DNA from: Pseudomonas baetica
GTDB taxonomy: Bacteria; Pseudomonadota; Gammaproteobacteria; Pseudomonadales; Pseudomonadaceae
Assembly (NCBI RefSeq): GCF_019733355.1
Contig: NZ_JAIHLQ010000008.1
Coordinates: forward strand, 124,001-188,000
DNA length: 64,000 nt
Reading direction: 5' to 3'
Both the position numbers and the translations under genes were made by a program. Shown in pieces: positions 17,286 to 32,628 of the stretch. How positions within the stretch are numbered: the first letter of the stretch is position 1; every line of letters starts with the position of its first letter. The notes under the pieces were generated by a model that was not told where the DNA came from, made no database searches, and saw only the letters and a list, made by a program, of their open reading frames with translations.

Positions 17286-17308
17286 AATTAGCCGCAAGGC
17301 CCCCATTT
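17281..17308 (+). promoter_or_regulatory. Sigma32 heat-shock promoter of dnaK
   Basis: CTTGAAA (17281-17287), 13 bp, then CCCCATTT (17301-17308), an essentially perfect heat-shock promoter. The -35 element includes the grpE stop codon TGA at 17283-17285. It gives dnaK a leader of about 70 bases. Confidence 0.9.
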
Positions 17309-17387
17309 AGAAGTCAAGCGTTTAAGTGCTACCGCAGTTAGCCACCACTGCTGCGGCATCCAAATCCAAAGTTTCGGGAGAGTTAAC

Positions 17388-19304
<1,917 letters not shown>

Positions 19305-19356
19305 GTTGTTGGTCGGCCGGTTGACTGCCTTTAGGCGGTGACTGGTAGGATGTCGC

Positions 19357-19405
19357 CGCGCGGGAGCTTGCTCCCGCGTTGGCGTATCTGGAATACGCGA
19401 ATTTT
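19357..19405 (+). terminator. Two hairpins after dnaK
   Basis: First GCGGGAGC/GCTCCCGC with a two-base loop (about 19359-19377), then GCGTAT/ATACGC followed by GAATTTTT (19382-19405). They could end or attenuate transcription between dnaK and dnaJ. The first also resembles the core of a REP half-element. Confidence 0.6.
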
Positions 19406-19505
19406 TACAGCATGCGACAGCGTTCGAATGCTGGCGGTATGGCTGAAAATGCTCCTGCTTTTCACGTCGAAAGTACCGCATGAATCACAGACCAGGATCG
19501 TTGAA

Positions 19506-19534
19506 TTGACGTGAGTTGGGTCCGGGCCTGTATT
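19506..19534 (+). promoter_or_regulatory. Candidate sigma70 promoter for dnaJ-dapB
   Basis: TTGACG, 17 bp, TGTATT. It lies between the dnaK hairpins and dnaJ, about 65 bases upstream of the dnaJ start, and could drive dnaJ and dapB apart from heat shock. Confidence 0.4.
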
Positions 19535-19600
19535 GGGGCTCAACGAGTTTGGCGAGGCTCAGGAGGGGTTTGCCGAACGTCCTTAAGAGTGCAAAGACTT

Positions 19601-20725
19601 ATGGCAAAGCGTGACTATTACGAGGTGTTGGGTGTTGAGCGTGGCGCGAGCGACGCAGACCTGAAAAAGGCCTATCGCCGTTTGGCGATGAAGCATCACC
19701 CGGACCGTAATCCCGATGACAAAGCATCGGAAGAACTGTTCAAAGAGGCCAATGAGGCCTATGAAGTATTGTCCGACTCGAGCAAGCGCGCGGCGTTCGA
19801 CCAGTATGGTCATGCCGGTGTCGACCCAAGCATGGGGGGTGGCGGTGCCGGTTTCGGTGGTCAGAACTTCTCCGACATTTTTGGTGATGTCTTCAGTGAC
19901 TTCTTCGGTGGCGGTCGCGGTGGTTCCCGTGGCGGCGCTCAGCGTGGCAGCGACTTGCGCTACACCCTGGAACTGAATCTGGAGGAAGCGGTACGCGGCA
20001 CAACCGTGAATATCCGCGTTCCGACACTGGTCAATTGCAAGCCGTGCGATGGTTCGGGGGCCAAAAAAGGCTCGTCACCTTCGACTTGCCCGACGTGTGG
20101 CGGCATCGGTCAGGTGCGCATGCAACAGGGCTTCTTCTCGGTGCAGCAGACCTGCCCGCGTTGCCATGGCCAGGGCAAGATCATTTCCGATCCGTGCGAC
20201 TCCTGCCACGGTGATGGCCGCGTTGAAGAGTACAAAACCCTGTCGGTCAAAGTGCCGGCCGGCGTCGATACTGGCGACCGCATTCGTCTGTCCGGCGAAG
20301 GCGAGGCGGGTACTCAAGGTGGTCCGACTGGCGACCTGTATGTAGTCATCAATGTGCGAGAGCACGACATCTTTCAGCGTGACGGCAAACATCTGTTCTG
20401 CGAAGTGCCGATCAGCTTTGTCGATGCAGCGCTGGGCGGCGAGCTGGAAATTCCGACCCTCGACGGTCGCGTCAAACTGAAAATCCCTGAAGGCACCCAG
20501 ACCGGCAAGCAGTTCCGCGTGCGCGGCAAAGGTGTGGCGCCGGTGCGTGGCGGTGGTGCGGGCGACTTGATGTGCCGTGTGGCGGTCGAGACGCCGGTCA
20601 ACCTGAATCGTCGTCAGCGCGAATTGTTGGAAGAGTTCCGCAGCTCCTTGGCAGACGACAACAGCCATTCGCCGAAAACCACGGGTTGGTTTGACGGCGT
20701 GAAGCGCTTCTTCGGCGATTTGTAA
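19601..20725 (+). CDS. dnaJ: Co-chaperone DnaJ (Hsp40)
   Basis: A 374-residue class A DnaJ. The J domain (1-70) contains the catalytic HPD motif ([11 protein letters not shown]). A Gly/Phe-rich linker follows ([16 protein letters not shown]). Four zinc-finger repeats come next: [24 protein letters not shown] and CDSCHGDG, then the substrate-binding C-terminal domains. I start at [11 protein letters not shown] because it matches the family; the frame is open 90 bases further up but without family similarity. It stimulates DnaK ATPase and presents substrates. Only nine bases separate it from dapB. Confidence 0.97.
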   Translation: MAKRDYYEVLGVERGASDADLKKAYRRLAMKHHPDRNPDDKASEELFKEANEAYEVLSDSSKRAAFDQYGHAGVDPSMGGGGAGFGGQNFSDIFGDVFSDFFGGGRGGSRGGAQRGSDLRYTLELNLEEAVRGTTVNIRVPTLVNCKPCDGSGAKKGSSPSTCPTCGGIGQVRMQQGFFSVQQTCPRCHGQGKIISDPCDSCHGDGRVEEYKTLSVKVPAGVDTGDRIRLSGEGEAGTQGGPTGDLYVVINVREHDIFQRDGKHLFCEVPISFVDAALGGELEIPTLDGRVKLKIPEGTQTGKQFRVRGKGVAPVRGGGAGDLMCRVAVETPVNLNRRQRELLEEFRSSLADDNSHSPKTTGWFDGVKRFFGDL

Positions 20726-21541
<816 letters not shown>

Positions 21542-21551
21542 GTTGCTGCTG

Positions 21552-21587
21552 AATCCAGCGCAAACGCCCTGTTTGCGCTGGATTTTC
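21552..21587 (+). terminator. Terminator after dapB
   Basis: A 13-bp perfect stem ATCCAGCGCAAAC/GTTTGCGCTGGAT followed by TTTCTCC, 11 bases after the dapB stop. Confidence 0.9.
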
Positions 21588-21675
21588 TCCACTGAACGAC
21601 GTCCTGTCGCATTCTCCGGCCTTTTAGGCTCTTTAGCGGTGGACCAAAAAAGCCTTTTTCTGTAAGCTACAGCTT

Positions 21676-21756
21676 TAGTGTGTCCACTAAAAGCGAGCAG
21701 AATAATTCAGTGAAGAAGCGGGGTGACGTGTCCATACGTCACTCCGCTTTTTTACA
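21676..21756 (+). promoter_or_regulatory. carA leader with attenuator-like hairpins
   Basis: Between the dapB terminator and carA the transcript would hold CTTTAGTG/CACTAAAAG (about 21673-21692) and then GCGGGGTGACG/CGTCACTCCGC followed by six T (about 21718-21753), a typical intrinsic terminator placed about 45 bases before carA. A terminator this close upstream of an operon points to attenuation or read-through control, fitting the pyrimidine and arginine control known for carAB. The sensing mechanism is not visible. Confidence 0.65.
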
Positions 21757-21802
21757 ACCTGCGATCGCCCTTTCATGCGTTATTTACGGGAGGTCTTCTT
21801 GA
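21710..21802 (+). CDS. Possible 30-codon leader peptide overlapping carA
   Basis: A GTG-initiated frame of 30 codons runs through the terminator hairpin and ends with a TGA that overlaps the carA TTG start (TTGA). The product would begin [14 protein letters not shown] and has a hydrophobic centre. AGCGAGCAG lies about ten bases upstream as a weak ribosome binding site. Ribosomes translating it would open the terminator and bring translation onto carA. It may equally be a chance frame. Confidence 0.3.
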   Translation: MKKRGDVSIRHSAFLQPAIALSCVIYGRSS

Positions 21803-22935
21803 CTAAGCCAGCCATACTTGCCCTTGCTGATGGCAGCATTTTTCGCGGCGAAGCCATTGGAGCCGACGGTCAAACCGTTGGTGAGGTGGTGTTCAACACC
21901 GCAATGACCGGCTATCAGGAAATCCTTACCGATCCTTCCTACGCCCAACAGATCGTTACTCTGACTTACCCGCACATCGGCAACACCGGCACCACGCCTG
22001 AAGATGCCGAATCCGACCGCGTCTGGTCCGCTGGTCTGGTCATTCGTGACCTGCCGCTGGTAGCGAGCAACTGGCGTAACACGATGTCCCTGTCTGATTA
22101 CCTGAAAGCCAACAACGTTGTGGCAATCGCCGGTATCGACACCCGTCGTCTGACCCGCATCCTGCGTGAAAAAGGTGCGCAGAACGGCTGCATCATGGCT
22201 GGTGACAACATTTCCGAAGAAGCCGCCATTGCCGCCGCGCAAGGCTTCCCGGGCCTCAAGGGCATGGATCTGGCGAAAGTCGTCAGCACCAAGGCCCAAT
22301 ACGAATGGCGTTCCACTGTCTGGGATCTGAAAACCGACAGCCACGCGACCATCGAAGCTTCCGAGTTGCCTTACCACGTCGTTGCCTACGACTTCGGCGT
22401 CAAGCTGAACATTCTGCGCATGCTGGTCGAGCGCGGCTGCCGCGTTACTGTGGTGCCGGCGCAAACTCCGGCCGCTGACGTACTGGCTCTGAAGCCGGAC
22501 GGTGTGTTCCTGTCCAACGGCCCTGGTGATCCGGAGCCGTGCGACTACGCGATCCAGGCGATCAAGGACGTGCTGGAAACCGAAACTCCGGTATTCGGCA
22601 TCTGCCTCGGTCACCAGTTGCTGGCGCTGGCCTCTGGTGCCAAGACCCTGAAAATGGGCCATGGTCACCACGGTGCCAACCACCCGGTGCAGGATCTGGA
22701 CACGGGTGTCGTGATGATCACCAGTCAGAACCACGGTTTTGCGGTAGACGAAGAAACCCTGCCAGCCAACGTTCGCGCGATTCACAAATCGCTGTTCGAC
22801 GGCACCCTGCAAGGCATCGAGCGCACCGACAAGAGCGCGTTCAGCTTCCAGGGTCACCCTGAGGCGAGCCCCGGCCCGAACGATGTCGCGCCACTGTTCA
22901 ACCGCTTCATCAACGAGATGGCCAAGCGACGCTAA
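21799..22935 (+). CDS. carA: Carbamoyl-phosphate synthase small subunit
   Basis: A 378-residue CarA: N-terminal domain [17 protein letters not shown] and C-terminal class I glutamine amidotransferase with the catalytic Cys in [13 protein letters not shown] and His-Glu near the end ([11 protein letters not shown]). I chose the TTG at 21799 as start because GGGAGG lies five bases upstream and the product then matches the family; an ATG 24 bases earlier lacks a ribosome binding site. From memory the P. aeruginosa carA also begins close to this [12 protein letters not shown] sequence. CarA supplies ammonia from glutamine to CarB for pyrimidine and arginine synthesis. Confidence 0.95.
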   Translation: MTKPAILALADGSIFRGEAIGADGQTVGEVVFNTAMTGYQEILTDPSYAQQIVTLTYPHIGNTGTTPEDAESDRVWSAGLVIRDLPLVASNWRNTMSLSDYLKANNVVAIAGIDTRRLTRILREKGAQNGCIMAGDNISEEAAIAAAQGFPGLKGMDLAKVVSTKAQYEWRSTVWDLKTDSHATIEASELPYHVVAYDFGVKLNILRMLVERGCRVTVVPAQTPAADVLALKPDGVFLSNGPGDPEPCDYAIQAIKDVLETETPVFGICLGHQLLALASGAKTLKMGHGHHGANHPVQDLDTGVVMITSQNHGFAVDEETLPANVRAIHKSLFDGTLQGIERTDKSAFSFQGHPEASPGPNDVAPLFNRFINEMAKRR

Positions 22936-22966
22936 GCGCTCGCCTTGAGACTGTAGAGAGAAGCCC

Positions 22967-23003
22967 TTCGAGGGCGGCCCCGACGCCGGCGGCCCCCTCG
23001 AGA
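22967..23003 (+). repeat. Inverted repeat in the carA-carB spacer
   Basis: TCGAGG...GGCC and GGCC...CCTCGA form a GC-rich imperfect hairpin in the 126-base gap between carA and carB. No T-run follows, so it is unlikely to be a terminator; an mRNA-stability or processing role is possible. Confidence 0.45.
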
Positions 23004-23061
23004 CTTCAGAAATCGATCAAGACGGCTTGCCGACTGACCTGCGGATTTGAGTGACAAACCC

Positions 23062-26279
<3,218 letters not shown>

Positions 26280-26283
<4 letters not shown>

Positions 26284-26762
26284 GCATAATCAAGTACCCA
26301 ATGACTGTTCAGGGCGCTCGCGCCCTGGAAGAAGAGCACACTCACCTGACCAAGGTCGTTCGTCCAAAGCTTAGCCAGGACATCGGTACGGCCCGCGAGT
26401 TGGGTGACTTGAAGGAAAACGCTGAATACCATGCCGCTCGCGAACAGCAAGGCATGGTCGAAGCGCGGATTCGTGATATTGAAGGCCGGATTCAGAATCA
26501 GGTGATCATCGATGTCACGACGATTCCTCATACCGGTAAAGTGATCTTCGGCACCACCGTTGAAATCGCTAATGTCGAAACTGATGAAAGCGTCACTTAC
26601 CACATCGTGGGTGAGGATGAGGCTGACTTCAAACTTGGCAAGATTTCGGTCGGTTCTCCTCTTGCTCGTGCTTTGATCGGCAAGGAAGAGGGTGATGTTG
26701 TTGCGGTGAAAACGCCAAGTGGCGTTATCGAGTATGAGATTGTCGAAGTCCGTCACATCTGA
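26280..26762 (+). CDS. greA: Transcription elongation factor GreA
   Basis: A 160-residue GreA: an N-terminal coiled-coil hairpin (residues 1-75) with the acidic tip [17 protein letters not shown], and a C-terminal FKBP-like domain ([24 protein letters not shown]). It enters the RNA polymerase secondary channel and stimulates cleavage of backtracked transcripts. The ATG overlaps the carB stop by four bases, so greA is translated with carB. A GC-rich perfect inverted repeat follows its stop at once. Confidence 0.97.
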
Positions 26763-26766
26763 AACC

Positions 26767-26790
26767 GGGCGCCCGCTACGTGCGGGCGCC
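26767..26790 (+). repeat. Perfect inverted repeat directly before the DUF4149 start
   Basis: GGCGCCCGC/GCGGGCGCC with a five-base loop (stem about 26768-26790). It begins just after the greA stop and ends on the base before the ATG at 26791. It has no T-run and occupies the place of the ribosome binding site. Confidence 0.8.
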
Positions 26791-27195
26791 ATGCTTTGGC
26801 AACTGACCCAGATGTTGTGGGTCGGTGGTCTTTGGTTGATTCATTTTGGTTTGCAGCCGGCGTTGGGCCAGATTGGCCTGGCGCAGTTGCTGATTGATGA
26901 AGTCGCCAGTGCATTTGAAGTGCTGGTGGTGGGTTTTTCCGCCGCATGCTTGATTTTTCAGGCCTTGGTGCTGGTACATGCCGAGGGCCTTGGCAGTCTA
27001 TGGCGAGATTTTCGCGGGCAGGTGCTGTTGATGGCGTTGTATGCGTGTGCGATGTTTGTCGCCGTGCGTGTCGGCTGGCCGGATGCTCAGCGCTGGCAGG
27101 TATTCAGTTATCTGGTTCTGGGGTTTTCCGGGCTGGTGCTGGTGCTGCAGCCGGTACCTGGATGGAGTGGCAGGGTGCGCGAAGCACACCCTTGA
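26791..27195 (+). CDS. DUF4149-like membrane protein
   Basis: A protein of about 134 residues with four predicted membrane helices (about 3-20, 40-60, 72-92, 100-120), beginning MLWQLTQMLWVGGLWLIHFGLQP, a pattern of the DUF4149/TMEM205-like family. Function is unknown. The start is uncertain: the ATG at 26791 has no ribosome binding site because a hairpin abuts it, while in-frame GTG and ATG codons exist at 26719 and 26734 inside greA. The gene keeps its place between greA and yhbY in P. aeruginosa too (from memory). Confidence 0.7.
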   Translation: MLWQLTQMLWVGGLWLIHFGLQPALGQIGLAQLLIDEVASAFEVLVVGFSAACLIFQALVLVHAEGLGSLWRDFRGQVLLMALYACAMFVAVRVGWPDAQRWQVFSYLVLGFSGLVLVLQPVPGWSGRVREAHP

Positions 27196-27204
27196 CCCTT
27201 GTCA

Positions 27205-27513
27205 TCACTTGAAGCGATGAACGTTCGACAGCTGCTTGTTGGCGCTGAAGTTCTTGCGGTAGACCAGTGCCATCTTGCCGATGACCTGTACCAGGTCAGC
27301 CTTGCCGACCTTGCACAGTTCTGCGATGTGCGCCAGGCGCGACTCGCGATCGAGGATGTTGAGCTTGATTTTGATCAGCTCGTGATCCGCCAATGCGCGT
27401 TCAAGTTCGGCTAAAACACCTTCAGTCAAACCGTTGTCAGCCACAGTCAACACTGGTTTCAGGTGGTGGCCAATGGATTTGTACTGTTTCTTCTGCTCTT
27501 GAGTGAGCGGCAT
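27205..27513 (-). CDS. yhbY: Ribosome-associated CRM-domain RNA-binding protein YhbY
   Basis: A 102-residue protein made of a single CRM domain: LTQEQKKQYKSIGHHLKPVLTVADNGLTEGV (in order, residues 3-33) and the C-terminal IGKMALVYRKN. It binds pre-50S ribosomal particles in E. coli, with a role in large-subunit maturation. It is transcribed divergently from rlmE, which modifies 23S rRNA, with about 100 bases between. Placement beside rlmE-ftsH is the same as in E. coli. Confidence 0.93.
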   Translation of the reverse strand: MPLTQEQKKQYKSIGHHLKPVLTVADNGLTEGVLAELERALADHELIKIKLNILDRESRLAHIAELCKVGKADLVQVIGKMALVYRKNFSANKQLSNVHRFK

Positions 27514-27614
27514 AATCTGACCCTTTCGTCTGGATTCTGTAAAATGGCGGCCATTTTACCCGAGGGTTCGTGGATCCGCCCAATTAATCACGACCCTTAT
27601 CATCGAGGTGCCCA

Positions 27615-28241
27615 ATGGCGCGTTCCAAGACAAGCCTTGGTTGGCTGAAAAGACATGTCAATGATCCCTATGTGAAGCAAGCGCAGAAGGATGGCTACCG
27701 CTCGCGTGCGAGTTACAAGCTTCTGGAGGTTCAAGAGAAGTACAAGTTGATCCGTCCTGGCATGAGTGTTGTCGATCTGGGGGCTGCGCCTGGTGGCTGG
27801 TCGCAGGTCACTAGCCGGCTGATCGGTGGTCAGGGGCGTCTGATTGCCTCGGACATCCTGGAAATGGACAGCATTCCGGACGTGACTTTCATCCAGGGCG
27901 ACTTCACCGAGGATGAAGTGCTCGCGCGGATCCTTGAAGCCGTGGGTAATTCGCAGGTAGACCTTGTGATTTCCGATATGGCCCCCAATATGAGTGGTAC
28001 GCCTGAAGTGGATATGCCCAAAGCCATGTTCCTTTGCGAGCTGGCGCTTGATCTGGCGGAGCGGATACTCAAGCCGGGTGGTAATTTCGTTATCAAGATT
28101 TTTCAGGGTGAAGGGTTTGATGTTTACCTGAAGGATGCTCGTCGGAAATTCGACAAGATCCAGATGATCAAGCCAGACTCTTCCCGTGGCAGTTCCCGCG
28201 AGCAATACATGCTGGCTTGGGGCTACCGCGGTAGCAAGTAA
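27615..28241 (+). CDS. rlmE: 23S rRNA (uridine-2'-O) methyltransferase RlmE
   Basis: A 208-residue FtsJ/RrmJ enzyme. The SAM-binding site is [14 protein letters not shown] near residue 55, the motif [12 protein letters not shown] near 118 holds the catalytic Asp, and [12 protein letters not shown] near 155 the catalytic Lys of the K-D-K-E tetrad. It methylates U2552 (E. coli numbering) in the A-site loop of 23S rRNA on the 50S particle and is heat-induced in E. coli. It lies 191 bases upstream of ftsH, the conserved pair. Confidence 0.96.
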   Translation: MARSKTSLGWLKRHVNDPYVKQAQKDGYRSRASYKLLEVQEKYKLIRPGMSVVDLGAAPGGWSQVTSRLIGGQGRLIASDILEMDSIPDVTFIQGDFTEDEVLARILEAVGNSQVDLVISDMAPNMSGTPEVDMPKAMFLCELALDLAERILKPGGNFVIKIFQGEGFDVYLKDARRKFDKIQMIKPDSSRGSSREQYMLAWGYRGSK

Positions 28242-28432
28242 TGAGGTTTTTTGGCAGGGTGATAGGTTTTTCGTATTTTGCCACGCGTGCATAAGCGAAT
28301 ATTGTGTAGAAAGTGTTTCACAAAGGGTTACAGACGGCGCCTGCCAGAGTTGTAGGTAATGTAGTAAGTTAGGCCGGTGAATATCATGCGAAGCGCGCGC
28401 CAGTAGCGGAGCTTGCTTCAGAGGGTAGTTAA

Positions 28433-30349
28433 TTGAACGATATGGCAAAGAATCTGATCCTGTGGTTGATCATCGCGGCTGTCCTGGTGACGGTGATGAA
28501 CAACTTCTCCAGCCCTAACGAGCCGCAGACCCTCAACTATTCCGACTTTATCCAGCAGGTCAAGGATGGCAAGGTCGAGCGCGTAGCGGTTGACGGCTAT
28601 GTGATTACCGGCAAGCGCAACGACGGCGACAGCTTCAAGACCATTCGTCCCGCGATTCAGGACAATGGCCTGATCGGCGATCTGGTCGACAACCATGTTG
28701 TGGTCGAAGGCAAGCAGCCTGAGCAGCAAAGCATCTGGACCCAGCTTCTTGTGGCCAGCTTCCCTATCCTGGTGATTATCGCTGTGTTCATGTTCTTCAT
28801 GCGCCAGATGCAGGGCGGCGCCGGTGGCAAGGGCGGGCCGATGAGCTTTGGCAAGAGCAAGGCGCGTCTGCTGTCTGAAGATCAGGTGAAAACCACCTTG
28901 GCTGACGTAGCCGGATGCGACGAAGCCAAGGAAGAGGTCGGCGAACTTGTTGAGTTCCTCCGTGATCCGGGCAAGTTCCAGCGCCTGGGCGGTCGCATTC
29001 CTCGCGGTGTGCTGATGGTTGGTCCTCCGGGTACCGGTAAAACCTTGCTGGCCAAGGCGATTGCCGGCGAAGCCAAGGTGCCGTTTTTCACTATTTCCGG
29101 TTCTGACTTCGTCGAGATGTTTGTTGGTGTTGGCGCTAGCCGCGTTCGTGACATGTTTGAGCAGGCCAAGAAACACGCGCCTTGCATCATCTTCATCGAC
29201 GAAATCGACGCCGTTGGTCGCCATCGTGGCGCGGGCATGGGCGGTGGTCACGACGAGCGTGAGCAGACCCTCAACCAGTTGCTGGTTGAGATGGACGGCT
29301 TCGAAATGAATGACGGCATCATCGTGATCGCTGCAACCAACCGTCCTGACGTACTTGACCCAGCATTGCTGCGTCCGGGCCGTTTCGACCGTCAGGTTGT
29401 GGTAGGTCTGCCAGATATTCGTGGTCGCGAGCAGATTCTCAAGGTTCACATGCGAAAAGTGCCAATGGGTGACGACGTTGCTCCGGCTGTCATCGCTCGC
29501 GGTACTCCGGGATTCTCCGGTGCCGACTTGGCTAACCTGGTCAACGAAGCGTCGCTGTTCGCTGCTCGCAGCGGCAAACGCATCGTAGAGATGAAAGAGT
29601 TCGAACTGGCCAAAGACAAGATCATGATGGGCGCCGAGCGCAAATCGATGGTCATGTCGGAGAAAGAAAAACAGAACACTGCTTATCACGAAGCTGGCCA
29701 CGCGATTGTTGGCCGTGTCGTGCCTGAGCATGATCCCGTTTACAAAGTGTCGATCATTCCGCGCGGTCGTGCGCTGGGTGTGACTATGTTCTTGCCGGAA
29801 GAAGATCGTTACAGTCTGTCCAAGCGTGCGCTGATCAGTCAGATCTGCTCGCTGTATGGCGGTCGTATTGCTGAAGAGATGACACTTGGCTTTGACGGTG
29901 TGACCACCGGTGCCTCCAACGACATCATGCGTGCCAGTCAGATTGCGCGGAACATGGTGACCAAGTGGGGGTTGTCGGAAAAACTCGGTCCACTGATGTA
30001 TGCCGAAGAAGAGGGCGAAGTGTTCCTCGGGCGTGGTGGTGGCGGTCAGGGCGCCAGTTTCTCTGGTGAGACTGCCAAGCTTATCGATTCTGAAGTGCGC
30101 AGCATCATTGATCAGTGCTACGGCACGGCCAAGCAGATCCTCACGGACAATCGTGACAAGCTGGATGCAATGGCTGACGCGCTGATGAAGTATGAAACGA
30201 TTGATGCTGAGCAGATCGACGACATCATGGCCGGCCGCACGCCTCGCGAGCCTCGCGATTGGTCGGGTGGTGCGGGTACGCCGCCGCCTCCTGTCGTTCA
30301 GGATGAGCGTCCGGAAAAACCGATTGGCGGTCCGGCTGCTGATGTTTAA
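28433..30349 (+). CDS. ftsH: ATP-dependent zinc metalloprotease FtsH
   Basis: A 638-residue inner-membrane AAA protease. Two N-terminal helices (about 8-26 and 100-125) flank a periplasmic domain. The AAA module has Walker A GPPGTGKT near 200, Walker [12 protein letters not shown] and the SRH. The zinc protease site HEAGH begins at His419. The C-terminal tail is rich in Pro and Gly. I chose the TTG at 28433 (MNDMAKNL) because GAGGG lies seven bases upstream; the ATG at 28442 would be 16 bases away. FtsH degrades sigma32, LpxC-type regulators and damaged membrane proteins. folP follows after eight bases. Confidence 0.97.
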   Translation: MNDMAKNLILWLIIAAVLVTVMNNFSSPNEPQTLNYSDFIQQVKDGKVERVAVDGYVITGKRNDGDSFKTIRPAIQDNGLIGDLVDNHVVVEGKQPEQQSIWTQLLVASFPILVIIAVFMFFMRQMQGGAGGKGGPMSFGKSKARLLSEDQVKTTLADVAGCDEAKEEVGELVEFLRDPGKFQRLGGRIPRGVLMVGPPGTGKTLLAKAIAGEAKVPFFTISGSDFVEMFVGVGASRVRDMFEQAKKHAPCIIFIDEIDAVGRHRGAGMGGGHDEREQTLNQLLVEMDGFEMNDGIIVIAATNRPDVLDPALLRPGRFDRQVVVGLPDIRGREQILKVHMRKVPMGDDVAPAVIARGTPGFSGADLANLVNEASLFAARSGKRIVEMKEFELAKDKIMMGAERKSMVMSEKEKQNTAYHEAGHAIVGRVVPEHDPVYKVSIIPRGRALGVTMFLPEEDRYSLSKRALISQICSLYGGRIAEEMTLGFDGVTTGASNDIMRASQIARNMVTKWGLSEKLGPLMYAEEEGEVFLGRGGGGQGASFSGETAKLIDSEVRSIIDQCYGTAKQILTDNRDKLDAMADALMKYETIDAEQIDDIMAGRTPREPRDWSGGAGTPPPPVVQDERPEKPIGGPAADV

Positions 30350-30357
30350 GGTTTGAA

Positions 30358-31209
30358 ATGACTTCTGTACAGTCCCTGACCCGGTTGCCTTGCGGCAACC
30401 GGGTTCTTGATTTTTCCCAGACGCATGTCATGGGCATTCTCAATGTCACTCCCGATTCCTTTTCTGATGGTGGCCGTTACAGCCAGCTCGACGCGGCCTT
30501 GCGCCACGCCGAAGCCATGGTCGCCGCTGGCGCGACGCTGATCGATGTGGGGGGCGAGTCCACCCGTCCTGGCGCCCGTACGGTTTCGCCGCTGGAAGAG
30601 CTTGGGCGCGTGGCGCCAATTGTCGAGCTGATCAATCGCGAACTTGATGTCATCATCTCGGTCGATACGTCGACTCCGGCGGTGATGCGCGAAACTGCGC
30701 GACTGGGTGCCGGATTGATCAATGATGTGCGTTCGTTGCAGCGCGACGGTGCGCTGGATGCGGCGGCGGCGACAGGCTTGCCGGTCTGCCTCATGCATAT
30801 GCTCGGTGAGCCGGGTGATATGCAGGACAATCCGCACTATCAGGATGTCACTCGGGAAGTTGGCGAGTTTCTCTGCGAGCGCATGCAGGCGTGTGCGTCG
30901 GCGGGTATTCCTGCCGAGCGCATCATCCTTGATCCAGGTTTCGGCTTCGCCAAAACACTGCAGCACAATCTAAGCTTGTTCAAGCATATGGAAGCCCTGC
31001 ATGCATTGGGCCGGCCTTTGTTGGTGGGTGTTTCACGCAAGAGCATGATCGGACATGCGTTGAATCGTCCTGTGGGTGAGCGTCTGCATGGTGGTCTGGC
31101 ACTGGCTACGCTCGCGTCAATCAAGGGTGCGCGTATATTGCGCGTCCATGATGTGGCGGAAACGGTAGATGTGGTGCGGATGATCGCGGCCGTTGAGTCG
31201 GCGGAATAA
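30358..31209 (+). CDS. folP: Dihydropteroate synthase
   Basis: A 283-residue DHPS. The pterin-binding signatures are [17 protein letters not shown] near residue 25 and [12 protein letters not shown] near 63; the later [14 protein letters not shown] and [13 protein letters not shown] carry catalytic and substrate residues. It condenses p-aminobenzoate with the pterin diphosphate in folate synthesis and is the sulfonamide target. It starts eight bases after ftsH and ends 16 bases before glmM, the conserved ftsH-folP-glmM order. Confidence 0.97.
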   Translation: MTSVQSLTRLPCGNRVLDFSQTHVMGILNVTPDSFSDGGRYSQLDAALRHAEAMVAAGATLIDVGGESTRPGARTVSPLEELGRVAPIVELINRELDVIISVDTSTPAVMRETARLGAGLINDVRSLQRDGALDAAAATGLPVCLMHMLGEPGDMQDNPHYQDVTREVGEFLCERMQACASAGIPAERIILDPGFGFAKTLQHNLSLFKHMEALHALGRPLLVGVSRKSMIGHALNRPVGERLHGGLALATLASIKGARILRVHDVAETVDVVRMIAAVESAE

Positions 31210-31225
31210 GAACGATGGAGCAGTT

Positions 31226-32563
31226 ATGAGCAAGAAATACTTTGGTACTGACGGCATTCGTGGTCGAGTCGGGGAATATCCGATTACTCCTGACTTCATG
31301 CTCAAGCTCGGCTGGGCTGCTGGCATGGCGTTCCGCAAGATGGGCGCCTGCAAAGTGCTGGTTGGCAAAGACACACGGATCTCCGGTTATATGTTTGAGT
31401 CGGCGCTTGAAGCTGGCCTGACTTCGGCGGGTGCGGATGTAATGCTGCTTGGCCCGATGCCGACGCCGGCCATTGCCTACCTGTCGCGCACGTTCCAGGC
31501 TGAAGCCGGAATCGTGATCAGTGCTTCGCACAACCCGCATGATGATAACGGCATCAAATTCTTCTCCGGTAAAGGCACCAAGTTGCCGGATGAGCTGGAA
31601 TTGATGATCGAAGAGTTGCTCGATACTCCAATGACCGTGGTTGAGTCGAGCAAGATCGGCAAGGTGTCGCGGATCAATGATGCCTCTGGTCGTTACATTG
31701 AATTCTGTAAGAGCAGTGTGCCAACCGGTACCAATTTCGCCGGTCTGAAGATCGTCATCGACTGCGCTCACGGTGCGACCTATAAAGTTGCGCCGAGTGT
31801 TTTTCGTGAGCTGGGCGCCGAGGTCGTGGTGCTTTCAGCCCAGCCAAATGGTCTGAACATCAACGACAATTGTGGCTCCACTCATATGGGGCAGCTGCAG
31901 GCGGCGGTGCTGGCTGAGCACGCTGATCTGGGTATTGCTTTTGACGGGGATGGTGATCGGGTCCTGATGGTTGACCATACGGGTGCCATTGTTGACGGTG
32001 ATGACCTGCTGTTCATCATTGCTCGCGATCTGCAGGAGCGTGGAAAGCTGCAAGGAGGAGTGGTAGGCACTCTGATGAGTAATCTCGGTCTGGAGCTGGC
32101 CCTTGCCGATCTTTCGATTCCGTTTGTTCGCGCCAATGTCGGCGACCGTTATGTGATTGCTGAGTTGCTTGAGCGTAACTGGTTGGTCGGTGGTGAGAAC
32201 TCAGGGCATATCGTCTGTTTCAATCACACCACGACCGGTGACGCGATCATTGCTGCTCTGCAAGTGCTGATGGCGCTCAAAACGCGTAACGAAGGTCTGG
32301 CGTTAGCTCGACAAGCTTTGCGCAAGTGTCCTCAGGTGCTGATCAATGTGCGTTTCGGTGGAGGCGAAAGTCCGCTGGAACATCCGGCTGTCAAGGAGGC
32401 CAGCGCGCGCGTCACTCAGGCAATGGCCGGTCGCGGGCGTGTGCTTTTGCGCAAGTCCGGCACAGAGCCTTTGGTGCGTGTGATGGTTGAAGGGGAGGAT
32501 GCAACCCAGGTTCGCGGCTATGCCGAAGAGCTGGCAAAACTGGTAACTGAAGTTTCTGCCTGA
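31226..32563 (+). CDS. glmM: Phosphoglucosamine mutase
   Basis: A 445-residue alpha-D-phosphohexomutase. The start [16 protein letters not shown] is the family N-terminus; GATGGAG precedes it. The phosphoserine loop is [15 protein letters not shown] with catalytic Ser101, the metal site is [13 protein letters not shown] near residue 240, and the C-terminal [14 protein letters not shown] binds the phosphate. It converts glucosamine-6-phosphate to glucosamine-1-phosphate for UDP-GlcNAc, feeding peptidoglycan and lipopolysaccharide. Confidence 0.97.
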   Translation: MSKKYFGTDGIRGRVGEYPITPDFMLKLGWAAGMAFRKMGACKVLVGKDTRISGYMFESALEAGLTSAGADVMLLGPMPTPAIAYLSRTFQAEAGIVISASHNPHDDNGIKFFSGKGTKLPDELELMIEELLDTPMTVVESSKIGKVSRINDASGRYIEFCKSSVPTGTNFAGLKIVIDCAHGATYKVAPSVFRELGAEVVVLSAQPNGLNINDNCGSTHMGQLQAAVLAEHADLGIAFDGDGDRVLMVDHTGAIVDGDDLLFIIARDLQERGKLQGGVVGTLMSNLGLELALADLSIPFVRANVGDRYVIAELLERNWLVGGENSGHIVCFNHTTTGDAIIAALQVLMALKTRNEGLALARQALRKCPQVLINVRFGGGESPLEHPAVKEASARVTQAMAGRGRVLLRKSGTEPLVRVMVEGEDATQVRGYAEELAKLVTEVSA

Positions 32564-32628
32564 TTCGGCTTGCCAGCCATGATTGTGTTGGGTAACATCT
32601 GCGCCCACTTTGACCGACGAGGTACAGC

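Noticed and set aside
17314..17325. Cra-like sequence TCAAGCGTTTAA upstream of dnaK
   Set aside because: Two mismatches to the operator and no link to fructose metabolism; likely chance.
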